Below are positions 1 through 9,359 of a stretch of DNA of 64,000 bases, piece by piece. Both the position numbers and the translations under genes were made by a program. Below the pieces are notes generated by a model that was not told the DNA's origin, searched no databases, and worked only from the letters and a program-made list of their open reading frames with translations. Position 1 is the first letter of the stretch; every line of letters begins with the position of its first letter. Origin of the DNA: Pseudomonadota bacterium (GTDB lineage Bacteria; Pseudomonadota; Alphaproteobacteria; Rhizobiales; Phreatobacteraceae); assembly GCA_020161695.1 (NCBI GenBank), contig JAIUOO010000007.1, forward strand, positions 112,478 to 176,477, written 5' to 3'.

Positions 1-168
1 CCGCTGCTGTGGGAACGCTTCGACCTCGTTCTGCGGCGGCGGACGTTCTTCGAACCCGCCGCACAGAGCCTCTTCGCGCTGGTGCGGCAACCCGCGTTCG
101 GCAAGCGCGCCGGCGTTCTCGGCGGCTATGACATCGCCGACGCTGGCAACATCCGGCTCAACCGCTAG
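1..168 (+). CDS. C-terminal end of a molybdate-receptor-like (PBP) protein, partial
   Basis: The window opens inside a gene read in frame 1 that ends at TAG 166-168. The visible 55 residues (ending AGNIRLNR) contain the segment FFEPAAQSLFALVRQPAF, which resembles the C-terminal part of the periplasmic-binding-like domain found behind ModE/MerR-type helix-turn-helix domains and in MoeA fusions. The same fold closes the MoeA fusion encoded at 1248-3182. It lies 27 bases upstream of two molybdopterin genes on the same strand, so a molybdate or cofactor sensing role is inferred. The N-terminal part, including any DNA-binding domain, is outside the window. Confidence 0.55.
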   Translation, partial: PLLWERFDLVLRRRTFFEPAAQSLFALVRQPAFGKRAGVLGGYDIADAGNIRLNR

Positions 169-195
169 AATCGGCGGCTTTCGTCTGGGAGCGTC

Positions 196-1251
196 ATGTT
201 GCCCCCCACCGTCCTCACGCCGCTGTCGGATGCCAGGACCCTGCTGCTGGCCGCGCTGCCGGCACCCGTGCCACGGGTCATGCCTTTGGGCGAAGCGGCC
301 GGGCTGGTTTCGGCTGCGACCATTGTGTCCCCCGGCCCCGTGCCGGCCCGCGCCATCGCACAGCGGCGGGGCGTGGCGGTCACGGCCTCCGAACTGGTTG
401 GCGCATCGCCCTACGCACCGGTGATGCTGTCGGTCCCGCCGCAGGCCGTCATGCCGGGCGATGCCTTGCCGCCTTCGCGCGATGCCGTCCTGCCACTGGA
501 CGCAGTGAACGCAGACGGCCCCTTTCACGAGATTGGGCAACCGGCTTATCCCGGTGAAGGCGCGGTCCTTTCCGGCGCCGATCTCGCCGCAGGCTCGGCC
601 ATTGTCCGCGCGGGCGAAACGCTGACGCCAGCCGTCCTGCTGGCGCTCCGGCTCGCGGGGATCAACGAGGTATCGGCGCTCGCGCCCGCCATCGCCGTGA
701 CGTCGCCGGAAGGCGAGGCCGGCGCATCGCCGGACATCGAGTGGCTGCGCGCAACCCTTTCCGGCGCCGGCTGCCGCCTGGTCGCGGCGAACGCGGCGGA
801 GCTGATCGTTGAGGTCACGCGCGCTATCGACGCCGTCGCGGGCAGCCAGTCCATGACGCGCATTTCCGGGCTTGCGCTAAGCCCGGGCGGCGAGACCGCG
901 ATCGACCTCGGCGCGGCGCGGCCGATTGTCACCGTCGCGCCGCGCTTCGACGCCATGGCCGGGGTCTTCCTTGGCGTGCTGTTGCCGTTCATCGCGGCGA
1001 GAACTGGGCGCAGGCTCCGCGGCGCCACCCGGCCGCTGACGCGCAAGCTTGTCTCGCAGGTCGGTTTCACCGACATTGCGCTCCTGCGCGACACGGGCGA
1101 CGGCTACGAGCCGCTGTCCGTCGGCAGGACGCCGCTCGCGGTCCTGCTGACCGCCGACGCGGCGGCAATCATCGATCCCGGCAGCGAGGGCGCCGCAGCC
1201 GGCACGCCGCTCGACGCCATCCCGCTCCGAGAGCCTTTCGAACCGCAATGA
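196..1251 (+). CDS. MoeA-like molybdopterin-binding protein
   Basis: This 351-residue protein resembles the divergent MoeA/MogA-like proteins that accompany molybdenum hydroxylases and oxidoreductases. The family binds molybdopterin and helps insert molybdenum or modify the cofactor in the cytoplasm. The first 150 residues follow the MoeA domain I/II layout (residues around GEAAGLVSAATI and PGDALPPSRDAVLP), but the canonical MoeA signature with the SxMDGY-type loop is not recognisable, so it may be a partner rather than a full enzyme. GGGAG five bases before ATG 196 supports the start. The stop overlaps the next start (ATGA at 1248-1251), implying translational coupling to the MoeA fusion downstream. 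The exact biochemical role is inference. Confidence 0.7.
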   Translation: MLPPTVLTPLSDARTLLLAALPAPVPRVMPLGEAAGLVSAATIVSPGPVPARAIAQRRGVAVTASELVGASPYAPVMLSVPPQAVMPGDALPPSRDAVLPLDAVNADGPFHEIGQPAYPGEGAVLSGADLAAGSAIVRAGETLTPAVLLALRLAGINEVSALAPAIAVTSPEGEAGASPDIEWLRATLSGAGCRLVAANAAELIVEVTRAIDAVAGSQSMTRISGLALSPGGETAIDLGAARPIVTVAPRFDAMAGVFLGVLLPFIAARTGRRLRGATRPLTRKLVSQVGFTDIALLRDTGDGYEPLSVGRTPLAVLLTADAAAIIDPGSEGAAAGTPLDAIPLREPFEPQ

Positions 1252-3182
1252 ACCCGTCCGCCGCCATCGTCCAGGACCAGTTTCTGAAAGTGTTGTCCCG
1301 CGAGGAGGCCGTCGCCCGGTTCCGCGCGGCGCTCCAGCTGCGGCCGCTCAGCGCGGAGACGGTCGGGCTCGATCACCTCGCCGGCCGCACATTGGCGGCG
1401 ACGCTCGCCGCGCCGGTCGACGCGCCGCCCTTCGACCGTTCGGTGGTGGACGGCTTCGCGATCCGCGCCGCGGATGTCGCAGGTGCCAGCGAAACCGGAC
1501 CGGCGTGGCTTGCGCTCAACGGCGAGACCATCGCCTGCGGCACGGAGCCGCGCGTTGCGGTCGCCACTGGTTCTGCCACGCCGATCGCGACTGGCGGCCC
1601 AATCCCGCGCGGCGCGGACGCGGTGGTGATGATCGAGCACACCCGCTTCGAGGCGGACACGGGTTTGGCGGTGACACGCCCGGTCGGGCCGGGACAGAAC
1701 ATCGCCTTTGCCGGATCGGACATCGCGCGCGGCGAAACCCTGCTGAGACGCGGCACGGTCATCGGGGCACGCGAGATCGGCATGTTGGCCGCGGTCGGCG
1801 CGGACAGCGCCTCGGTCTGGCGCAAGCCGCGCGTCGCGGTGATCTCCACCGGCGACGAACTGGTGCCGCCGGGCGCGCCGCTGCGCCCAGCTGCGATCTA
1901 CGATTCCAACGGCCCTATCGTCGCTGCCGCCCTCGAGGAGAATGGCTGCATCGCGGTGCGCTTCGGCGCAGTGCCTGACGATGCGGTCCTGCTCGAGGCG
2001 ACGATCCGCGAGGCGCATGCCACCTGCGACGCCGTCATCCTGTCGGGCGGCACCTCCAAGGGCGCGGGCGACCTTACCTACCGGATGGTCGAGAAACTGG
2101 GCGAGCCGGGCATCGTCGCGCATGGCGTCGCGCTGAAGCCGGGCAAGCCGCTCTGCCTTGCGGTGTGCAACGGCAAGCCGGTGGTCATCCTGCCGGGCTT
2201 CCCGACCTCGGCCATGTTTACCTTCCACGACATCGTCGCGCCGGTGCTGCGCATCCTCGCAGGGCTCGCCGAGCGCCCGGAGGTGACGGTCGATGCGCGC
2301 GTTCCCGTCCGCATCCCATCCGACCTCGGCCGCACCGAATTCGTCATGGTCGCGCTGTCCCGGGATCAGGACGGCGCCGTTGCCTTTCCGGTCGGCAAGG
2401 GATCCGGCGCGGTGACCGCGTTCAGCCAGGCGGACGGGTTCCTGACCATCGACGCCCTCGCCGAGGCCCTGCCCGCCGGCAGCGCCGCTTCCGTGACGCT
2501 GTTTGCGCCGCACCTGGCGATGCCTAACCTGTCGATCGCGGGGAGCCATTGCGTCGGGCTGGATGCCGTCATCTCGGCTCTCGCCGACCGAAGCGTCACC
2601 GCGCGGTCGCTCGCCCTCGGCAGCCTCGGCGGCCTCGCCGCACTGAAGCGGGGCGAATGCGACATCGCGCCGATCCATCTGCTCGACCCCGCCTCGGGCC
2701 TCTACAACACGCCGTTCCTGTCCACGACGATGCGCCTCGTGCCGGGCTGGCGACGCATGCAGGGGTTGGTTCATCGCGCCGGTGACAGCCGGTTCGCTGG
2801 CGCGGCCTCCCCGGCCGAGGCGGTCATCGCCGCGCTTGCCGATCCCGACTGCCTGATGGTCAACCGAAACCAGGGCGCCGGGACGCGCGTGCTGATCGAC
2901 GGGCTGCTCGGCGGACGGCAGCCGCCCGGCTACTGGAACCAGCCGCGTTCGCACAATGCGGTGGTCGCGGCCATCGCGCAGGGACGGGCCGACTGGGGGA
3001 TAGCCATCGCGCCGGCTGCGGCCGCACTGGATCTCGCCTTCATCCCGCTCGCCGAAGAGCACTATGACTTTGCCGTGGCGCGCGAGACCCCGAACCCGGC
3101 CGTTGCGCTGTTCGAGGCCGCTGTCGGAGAAGCCAGCGAAGCCCTGCGAGCGCTGGGCTTCACGCCGGTTGCAGGCCACTAG
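1248..3182 (+). CDS. Molybdopterin molybdenumtransferase MoeA fused to a PBP-like domain
   Basis: This 644-residue protein has two modules. Residues 1 to about 430 are MoeA, which inserts molybdenum into adenylated molybdopterin. Visible signatures are DRSVVDGFAIRAAD, the binding loop SGGTSKGAGDL, LKPGKP and LPGFPTSAM (LPGNPxSA in canonical MoeA). Residues from about 440 to the end (SIAGSHCVGLDAVISAL through LVNRNQGAGTR-like sequence) match the periplasmic-binding-like domain used for molybdate or cofactor recognition, here cytoplasmic because no signal peptide precedes it. Usual MoeA is about 400 residues, so the extra 210 are the fusion. It overlaps the preceding MoeA-like gene by four bases. 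Such fusions are known in bacteria and are thought to couple metal or substrate sensing to insertion; that function is inferred. Confidence 0.85.
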   Translation: MNPSAAIVQDQFLKVLSREEAVARFRAALQLRPLSAETVGLDHLAGRTLAATLAAPVDAPPFDRSVVDGFAIRAADVAGASETGPAWLALNGETIACGTEPRVAVATGSATPIATGGPIPRGADAVVMIEHTRFEADTGLAVTRPVGPGQNIAFAGSDIARGETLLRRGTVIGAREIGMLAAVGADSASVWRKPRVAVISTGDELVPPGAPLRPAAIYDSNGPIVAAALEENGCIAVRFGAVPDDAVLLEATIREAHATCDAVILSGGTSKGAGDLTYRMVEKLGEPGIVAHGVALKPGKPLCLAVCNGKPVVILPGFPTSAMFTFHDIVAPVLRILAGLAERPEVTVDARVPVRIPSDLGRTEFVMVALSRDQDGAVAFPVGKGSGAVTAFSQADGFLTIDALAEALPAGSAASVTLFAPHLAMPNLSIAGSHCVGLDAVISALADRSVTARSLALGSLGGLAALKRGECDIAPIHLLDPASGLYNTPFLSTTMRLVPGWRRMQGLVHRAGDSRFAGAASPAEAVIAALADPDCLMVNRNQGAGTRVLIDGLLGGRQPPGYWNQPRSHNAVVAAIAQGRADWGIAIAPAAAALDLAFIPLAEEHYDFAVARETPNPAVALFEAAVGEASEALRALGFTPVAGH

Positions 3183-3215
3183 CCCAAAGCGACGCAGGTC
3201 GATCCCGCACCGGTC

Positions 3216-3245
3216 CCGCGAGGCTGGACGGCGCCAGCCTCGCGG
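3216..3245. terminator. Strong hairpin between convergent genes
   Basis: CCGCGAGGCTGG (3216-3227) and CCAGCCTCGCGG (3234-3245) form a perfect 12-bp stem with a six-base loop. It lies exactly between the convergent MoeA fusion and the copper ATPase gene. There is no clear T-tract on either side, so it may act bidirectionally or as an mRNA-stabilising end. Confidence 0.65.
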
Positions 3246-3260
3246 CGATGTGCCGACGGG

Positions 3261-5666
<2,406 letters not shown>

Positions 5667-5690
5667 GATGTTCTACCTCTCTTGACGGGC

Positions 5691-5721
5691 ACCCTAGGCC
5701 TTCCCATCATTGGAAGGTCAA
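5691..5721 (-). promoter_or_regulatory. CueR-type promoter of the copper ATPase
   Basis: On the minus strand a -35 box TTGACC (5716-5721) and a -10 box TAGGGT (5691-5696) are separated by 19 bp, the over-long spacer characteristic of promoters activated by MerR-family proteins. The spacer holds the perfect inverted repeat CCTTCC-N7-GGAAGG (5699-5704 and 5712-5717), matching the CueR/HmrR operator pattern. The regulator gene starts divergently at 5735. Confidence 0.85.
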
Positions 5722-5734
5722 GAGGGTTGTGACC

Positions 5735-6250
5735 ATGAATATTGGGCAGGCAGCAAAGCGTTCCGGCGTCTCGGCGAAAATGATCCGCTACTACGAGTCG
5801 ATCGGCCTCGTGCCGTCTGCGGATCGTCTGGAAAGCGGCTATCGGGATTATGCCGAGGACGACGTGCATCGGCTGGTCTTCGTCAGGCGCGCCCGGGATC
5901 TGGGATTCTCGATCCCGCGCATCCAAGATCTGCTGGAGCTCTGGGGCAATACCGGCCGCAGCAACGGCGAGGTGCGCGCGCTGGCTGCGTCCCACGTTTC
6001 CGAGCTTGAGGCGCAGGCGAGGAAGATCACCGGCATGATCGGCACGTTGAGGGGGCTGATGACGTCCTGCGAGCGCGCCGGACACCGGGCGCATTGTCCG
6101 ATCATGGACGAGCTCGCCGATCATCACCGCCCGCCCCCTGTCAGACCCAAGGCGAAGGCGCGAACCGTCGCCGGCCGGCAAGAAAACGATACGCGCGGGG
6201 CAGGTTCCGAAACCGTCGGGAAAAGCGGACGAGAGGTTGTCGGCCGATAA
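5735..6250 (+). CDS. cueR: MerR-family copper-responsive regulator (CueR/HmrR type)
   Basis: This is a cytoplasmic Cu(I)-sensing transcription activator. The N-terminal winged helix-turn-helix (MNIGQAAKRSGVSAKMIRYY) is followed by the dimerisation helix and a metal loop with two cysteines (CERAGHRAHCPI). That gives eight residues between the cysteines, where CueR and HmrR have seven, so the loop is one residue longer. The ATG at 5735 gives the canonical MNIGQAA start; a GTG two codons upstream is possible. After the usual end near MDEL there is a basic, disordered tail of about 40 residues that is not typical of the family. It is divergent from copA, with the operator lying between the genes. 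Confidence 0.88.
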   Translation: MNIGQAAKRSGVSAKMIRYYESIGLVPSADRLESGYRDYAEDDVHRLVFVRRARDLGFSIPRIQDLLELWGNTGRSNGEVRALAASHVSELEAQARKITGMIGTLRGLMTSCERAGHRAHCPIMDELADHHRPPPVRPKAKARTVAGRQENDTRGAGSETVGKSGREVVGR

Positions 6251-6285
6251 GCTCCGCAGTCCATGACGGACGTATGGAGACCAAG

Positions 6286-6552
6286 ATGAAGCATATCGCT
6301 TCTGCCGCCTTCGCTCTCGCCCTGTTTCCGGCACTCGCGCAGGCCGACCCCTATCCGACCACGCTGAGCCAGGAGGAGCAGGAGCGCCACGAGTTCCTCG
6401 ACGCCCAGCGGGGTCGCTCCAGCGGCCTGGAGCGATCTTTCGGCGGCCATTTCGGCGTTCCGCGCGCCGACCGCCAGTCGGTCCGGCAGATCGAGGAGCG
6501 GCAGGGTCTGACGCCGGACTCCACAGCCTCGATCCCCCGCCCGGCGCGCTGA
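6286..6552 (+). CDS. Small exported protein of unknown function in the copper island
   Basis: This is an 88-residue protein with a clear Sec signal peptide (MKHIASAAFALALFPALAQA, cleavage after AQA). The mature part is short, hydrophilic and probably disordered (LSQEEQERHEFLDAQRG, PRADRQSVRQIEERQGL). It has no cysteine and no obvious metal ligands. GGAGA five bases before ATG 6286 supports the start. It follows cueR on the same strand and is convergent with the DUF411 gene, so a periplasmic role in copper stress is only inferred from position. Confidence 0.6.
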   Translation: MKHIASAAFALALFPALAQADPYPTTLSQEEQERHEFLDAQRGRSSGLERSFGGHFGVPRADRQSVRQIEERQGLTPDSTASIPRPAR

Positions 6553-6574
6553 TCGGCCGGCATCGACCATCGAG

Positions 6575-6598
6575 GGGCCGCGCAGCATTGCGCGGCCC
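6575..6598. terminator. Bidirectional hairpin terminator
   Basis: GGGCCGCGC (6575-6583) pairs perfectly with GCGCGGCCC (6590-6598) around a six-base loop. It sits between the small exported protein gene and the convergent DUF411 gene, followed by TT on the plus strand. It probably ends both transcripts. Confidence 0.65.
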
Positions 6599-7069
6599 TT
6601 ATCGCGCCTGCTTCTGGTCGCCGAGATAGGTGGCGAACACCGAGATCCGCTCGCCCGAGAACAGCACGACGTCATAGCGGTCGGGCTCGGCACCTGGGGC
6701 CTCCATGCCAGGCGATCCGACCGGCATGCGCGGAACCGCCAGGCCGCTCGCCTGCGGGCGGGTTTCCAGCAGCCGCCTCACCTCCGCCGCCGGGACGTGG
6801 CCCTCAAGGACATAGCCGCCGATCTGAGCGGTGTGGCACGAGCGGAGCGCGGGCGGCACGCCCAGCTCCGTCTTCCTGCGGTTCATGAGTGGATCGATGC
6901 GGACATCCGCCTCGAAGCCCGCCGCCTTCATGTGCTCGACCCAGGCGCCGCAGCACTCGCAATTCTCGTCGCGAAACACGACCAGGGTGCGGGCATTCGC
7001 CCGAGCGGGCCCATTGACCAGCAGCGCACCGGCGGCCGCGACGAACAGGCGTCTCGACATGAAATCCAT
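6599..7069 (-). CDS. DUF411 family metal-binding protein
   Basis: This 156-residue exported protein is of the DUF411 family, which occurs in copper and other metal resistance clusters. Characteristic features are the CxCC motif (ENCECCGAWVEHMKAAGF) and the conserved SCHTAQIGGYVLEGHVP block. An N-terminal SRRLFVAAAGALL segment suggests a Tat or Sec signal. ATG 7069 follows GGAGGAA at good spacing; longer in-frame readings lack this. It is the last gene of the copper operon running from 11143 to 6599. The family is thought to bind copper in the periplasm, but its biochemical role is not established. Confidence 0.85.
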   Translation of the reverse strand: MDFMSRRLFVAAAGALLVNGPARANARTLVVFRDENCECCGAWVEHMKAAGFEADVRIDPLMNRRKTELGVPPALRSCHTAQIGGYVLEGHVPAAEVRRLLETRPQASGLAVPRMPVGSPGMEAPGAEPDRYDVVLFSGERISVFATYLGDQKQAR

Positions 7070-7142
7070 TGTGGTTCCTCCAAATGCCGATGGCCCGCGG
7101 CATGAGCCGCAGGCCTGTGGCTGTTGACCGTGGCCCCGCCGC

Positions 7143-7433
7143 TCAGCGGGCGCGCTGGATGCGCGTGACCGTGATGTTGCCATTGACGCGGGAGGCCTCG
7201 AAGGTGACGCGGTCCCCCTGCCTGACCTGCTGCAGCATGGCCGGATCGGCAACGCGGAACACCATGGTCATGGGGTCCATTTCGAGATTGGGGATCGCCC
7301 CGTGCTTCAGCGTGATCCGGCCGCGGTCCGTCTCGATCTTCACGACCTCGCCGTTGATCGACTGGGCCGAGGCGACGGACAGGCTTGCCGCCAGCATGGC
7401 GCCGGCAAAACCGAGGGTCGAGGCGATCTTCAT
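7143..7433 (-). CDS. CusF-like periplasmic copper-binding protein
   Basis: This 96-residue protein has a signal peptide (cleavage near ASAQ) and a small OB-fold domain of the CusF family, which carries Cu(I)/Ag(I) to efflux partners. The metal site is visible as H...MDPMTM. His and the two Met of MTM sit at the spacing of E. coli CusF His36, Met47 and Met49, but the capping Trp44 position is Met here. AGGAGAAC precedes ATG 7433. It lies between the cupredoxin and DUF411 genes in the copper operon, supporting a periplasmic copper chaperone role. Confidence 0.85.
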   Translation of the reverse strand: MKIASTLGFAGAMLAASLSVASAQSINGEVVKIETDRGRITLKHGAIPNLEMDPMTMVFRVADPAMLQQVRQGDRVTFEASRVNGNITVTRIQRAR

Positions 7434-7456
7434 GCGCGTTCTCCTTGCTGCTCGTA

Positions 7457-7912
7457 TTAGCGGACGGTGATGCGGCCATGCATGCCGGCTTCGTAGTGAC
7501 CGGGGATCAGGCAGGCGTATTCGAAGACGCCGCTATGGGTGAATTTCCAGACGATCTCGCCGACCTTGGCGGACTCGACGCGCACCGCGTTCGGGTCGGC
7601 ATGCTCCATGTCCGGATTGGCCTGCATCTGCACCTTGTGGCGTTGATTTCCCTCAAGCGTGTCGATGACCATCTCGTGTTCGAGCGCGCCCGAATTACGG
7701 ACGATGAAGCGGACGGTGTCGCCGCGGTTGATGGTGACCTGCGGCGGCGTGAACAGCATGCGGCCGTTCTGCTCGATCATCCGGATCTCGATGGTCTTGT
7801 TGACCTGCGCGCGGTTGCCGGCCTCGCCGGCCGCGTCAGGCCCGTGGGCCATGGTCGCGGTGGAGATCAGCATGCCGGCCGCGACGGCCATGATCCGAGG
7901 CAAATGGGTCAA
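7457..7912 (-). CDS. Periplasmic cupredoxin (plastocyanin/azurin-like)
   Basis: This 151-residue exported blue-copper protein has a signal peptide ending in TMAHG. Type 1 copper ligands are visible: His in GALEHEM, then Cys, His and Met in ACLIPGHYEAGM. Such small cupredoxins in copper clusters buffer or oxidise periplasmic copper and may pass it to the multicopper oxidase encoded just upstream (16-base gap). The upstream limit uses a TTG codon at 7912 with GGAG eight bases before it; an ATG at 7891 is an alternative start that also leaves a usable signal peptide. Confidence 0.85.
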   Translation of the reverse strand: MTHLPRIMAVAAGMLISTATMAHGPDAAGEAGNRAQVNKTIEIRMIEQNGRMLFTPPQVTINRGDTVRFIVRNSGALEHEMVIDTLEGNQRHKVQMQANPDMEHADPNAVRVESAKVGEIVWKFTHSGVFEYACLIPGHYEAGMHGRITVR

Positions 7913-7927
7913 GGAAGTGCTCCGTTG

Positions 7928-9349
7928 CTAGTGGTTCGAGTGGTGTCCGCCGCCGCCATTGCTGCGGCGTGCACGGCGGGCTGCGCGATCGAGAACACGG
8001 GCGGTCGGCTCCGGGCCGGGAGGCGCGGCGGCGCGCACTGGCGCAGGCGGCGGCGCGCCCTTCCATTCGTAGGAAACGGTGCCGGACGGATGCTGGTACC
8101 AGCCGGGATCCTTGTAGTCGCCGGCCGCAATGCCCTCGCGGACCTTCACCGTCGTGAACATGCCGCCCATTTCGACCGGACCGAACGGACCATCGCCGGT
8201 CATCATCGGCAGGGTGTTCGCCGGCAGCGGCATCTCCATCGAGCCCATCTCGCCCATTCCTGCGCTGCCCATGGGCATGAAGCCGGGAACGATGTTGCGG
8301 ATGGCCCGCGAGACCTGACGCTGATCGACGCCGATCATGGTCCTGACGTCATGGCCCATGGGGCCCATCGTGTGGTGCGCCTTGTGGCAGTGGAGCGCCC
8401 AGTCGCCTTCATGGACTGCGTGGAACTCATAGGCGCGCATGGCGCCGACCGGCACGTCGATCGTGACCTCGGGCCAGCGCGCCTCCGGCCTCACCCAGCC
8501 GCCATCCGTGCAGGTGACCTCGAAGTCATAGCCGTGCATGTGGATGGGGTGATTGGTCATGGTGAGATTGCCGACACGCACCCGCACGCGGTCGTTCTTG
8601 CGGACCACCAGCGCGTCCAGCCCCGGCCAGGTGCGACTGTTGATGCACCACAGATTGAAGTCGGTCATGGTCGCGACCTTCGGCACGTAGGTGCCGGGGT
8701 CGATGTCGTAGGACTGCAGCAGGAAGACGAAGTCGCGGTCGACGCGATGCAGCGCGGGATCGCGCGGATGGACCACGAAGAAGCCCATCATGCCCATCGC
8801 CATCTGGACCATTTCATCCGAATGCGGGTGGTACATGAACGTGCCGCTCTTCTGGAGCTGGAACTCGTAGACGAAGGTCTTGCCGGCGGGGATGTGCGGC
8901 TGGGTCAGGCCGCCGACGCCATCCATGCCGTTCGGCAGGATCTGGCCGTGCCAGTGCACGGCTGTGCTCTCCGGCAGGCGGTTGGTCACGAAGATGCGGA
9001 CCTTGTCGCCCTCCACCGCTTCGATGGTCGGCCCGGGACTCTGGCCGTTATAGCCCCACAGATGCGCCTTCATGCCTGGCGCGATCTCGCGCACAACGGG
9101 CTCGGCGACCAGATGGAATTCCTTCCAGTCGCCGTTCATGCGGAACGGCAGGGTCCAGCCGTTCAGTGTCACCACGGGCTGGTAGTCGGGCCCGGTTGAC
9201 GGCGCCCGCGGGGCCTGCGTCTGCGGGCTGTCCATCGTGGCGAGGTCCGGCAGGCTCGCGACCTGGGCGTGGCCGCTGACCTGGGTCGCGCCGACGAGAG
9301 CGAGGCCGGCGCCCGCGCGGCTCATGAATCCTCGACGGGATACTGACAT
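7928..9349 (-). CDS. Multicopper oxidase, CopA/PcoA-like copper resistance protein
   Basis: This 473-residue periplasmic oxidase of cuprous ions or phenolics carries an N-terminal twin-arginine signal (SRRGFM). All four copper-ligand motifs are present: HWHG (132-135), HPHSD (174-178), HPIHMH (267-272) and HCHKAHHTMGPM (320-331), the last supplying the type 1 Cys321, His326 and Met331. A Met-rich stretch follows (FMPMGSAGMGEMGSMEM), typical of copper-handling oxidases, and then a low-complexity Ala/Pro/Arg and Gly/His tail. AGGAGA precedes ATG 9349. Neighbours are the cupredoxin and a TolC-family protein, as in other alphaproteobacterial copper islands. Confidence 0.92.
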   Translation of the reverse strand: MSVSRRGFMSRAGAGLALVGATQVSGHAQVASLPDLATMDSPQTQAPRAPSTGPDYQPVVTLNGWTLPFRMNGDWKEFHLVAEPVVREIAPGMKAHLWGYNGQSPGPTIEAVEGDKVRIFVTNRLPESTAVHWHGQILPNGMDGVGGLTQPHIPAGKTFVYEFQLQKSGTFMYHPHSDEMVQMAMGMMGFFVVHPRDPALHRVDRDFVFLLQSYDIDPGTYVPKVATMTDFNLWCINSRTWPGLDALVVRKNDRVRVRVGNLTMTNHPIHMHGYDFEVTCTDGGWVRPEARWPEVTIDVPVGAMRAYEFHAVHEGDWALHCHKAHHTMGPMGHDVRTMIGVDQRQVSRAIRNIVPGFMPMGSAGMGEMGSMEMPLPANTLPMMTGDGPFGPVEMGGMFTTVKVREGIAAGDYKDPGWYQHPSGTVSYEWKGAPPPAPVRAAAPPGPEPTARVLDRAARRARRSNGGGGHHSNH

Positions 9350-9359
9350 CGGCTTTCTC

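Noticed and set aside
1104..3179. A 691-codon minus-strand frame across the MoeA fusion
   Set aside because: It is an antisense shadow; the plus strand encodes clear MoeA motifs.
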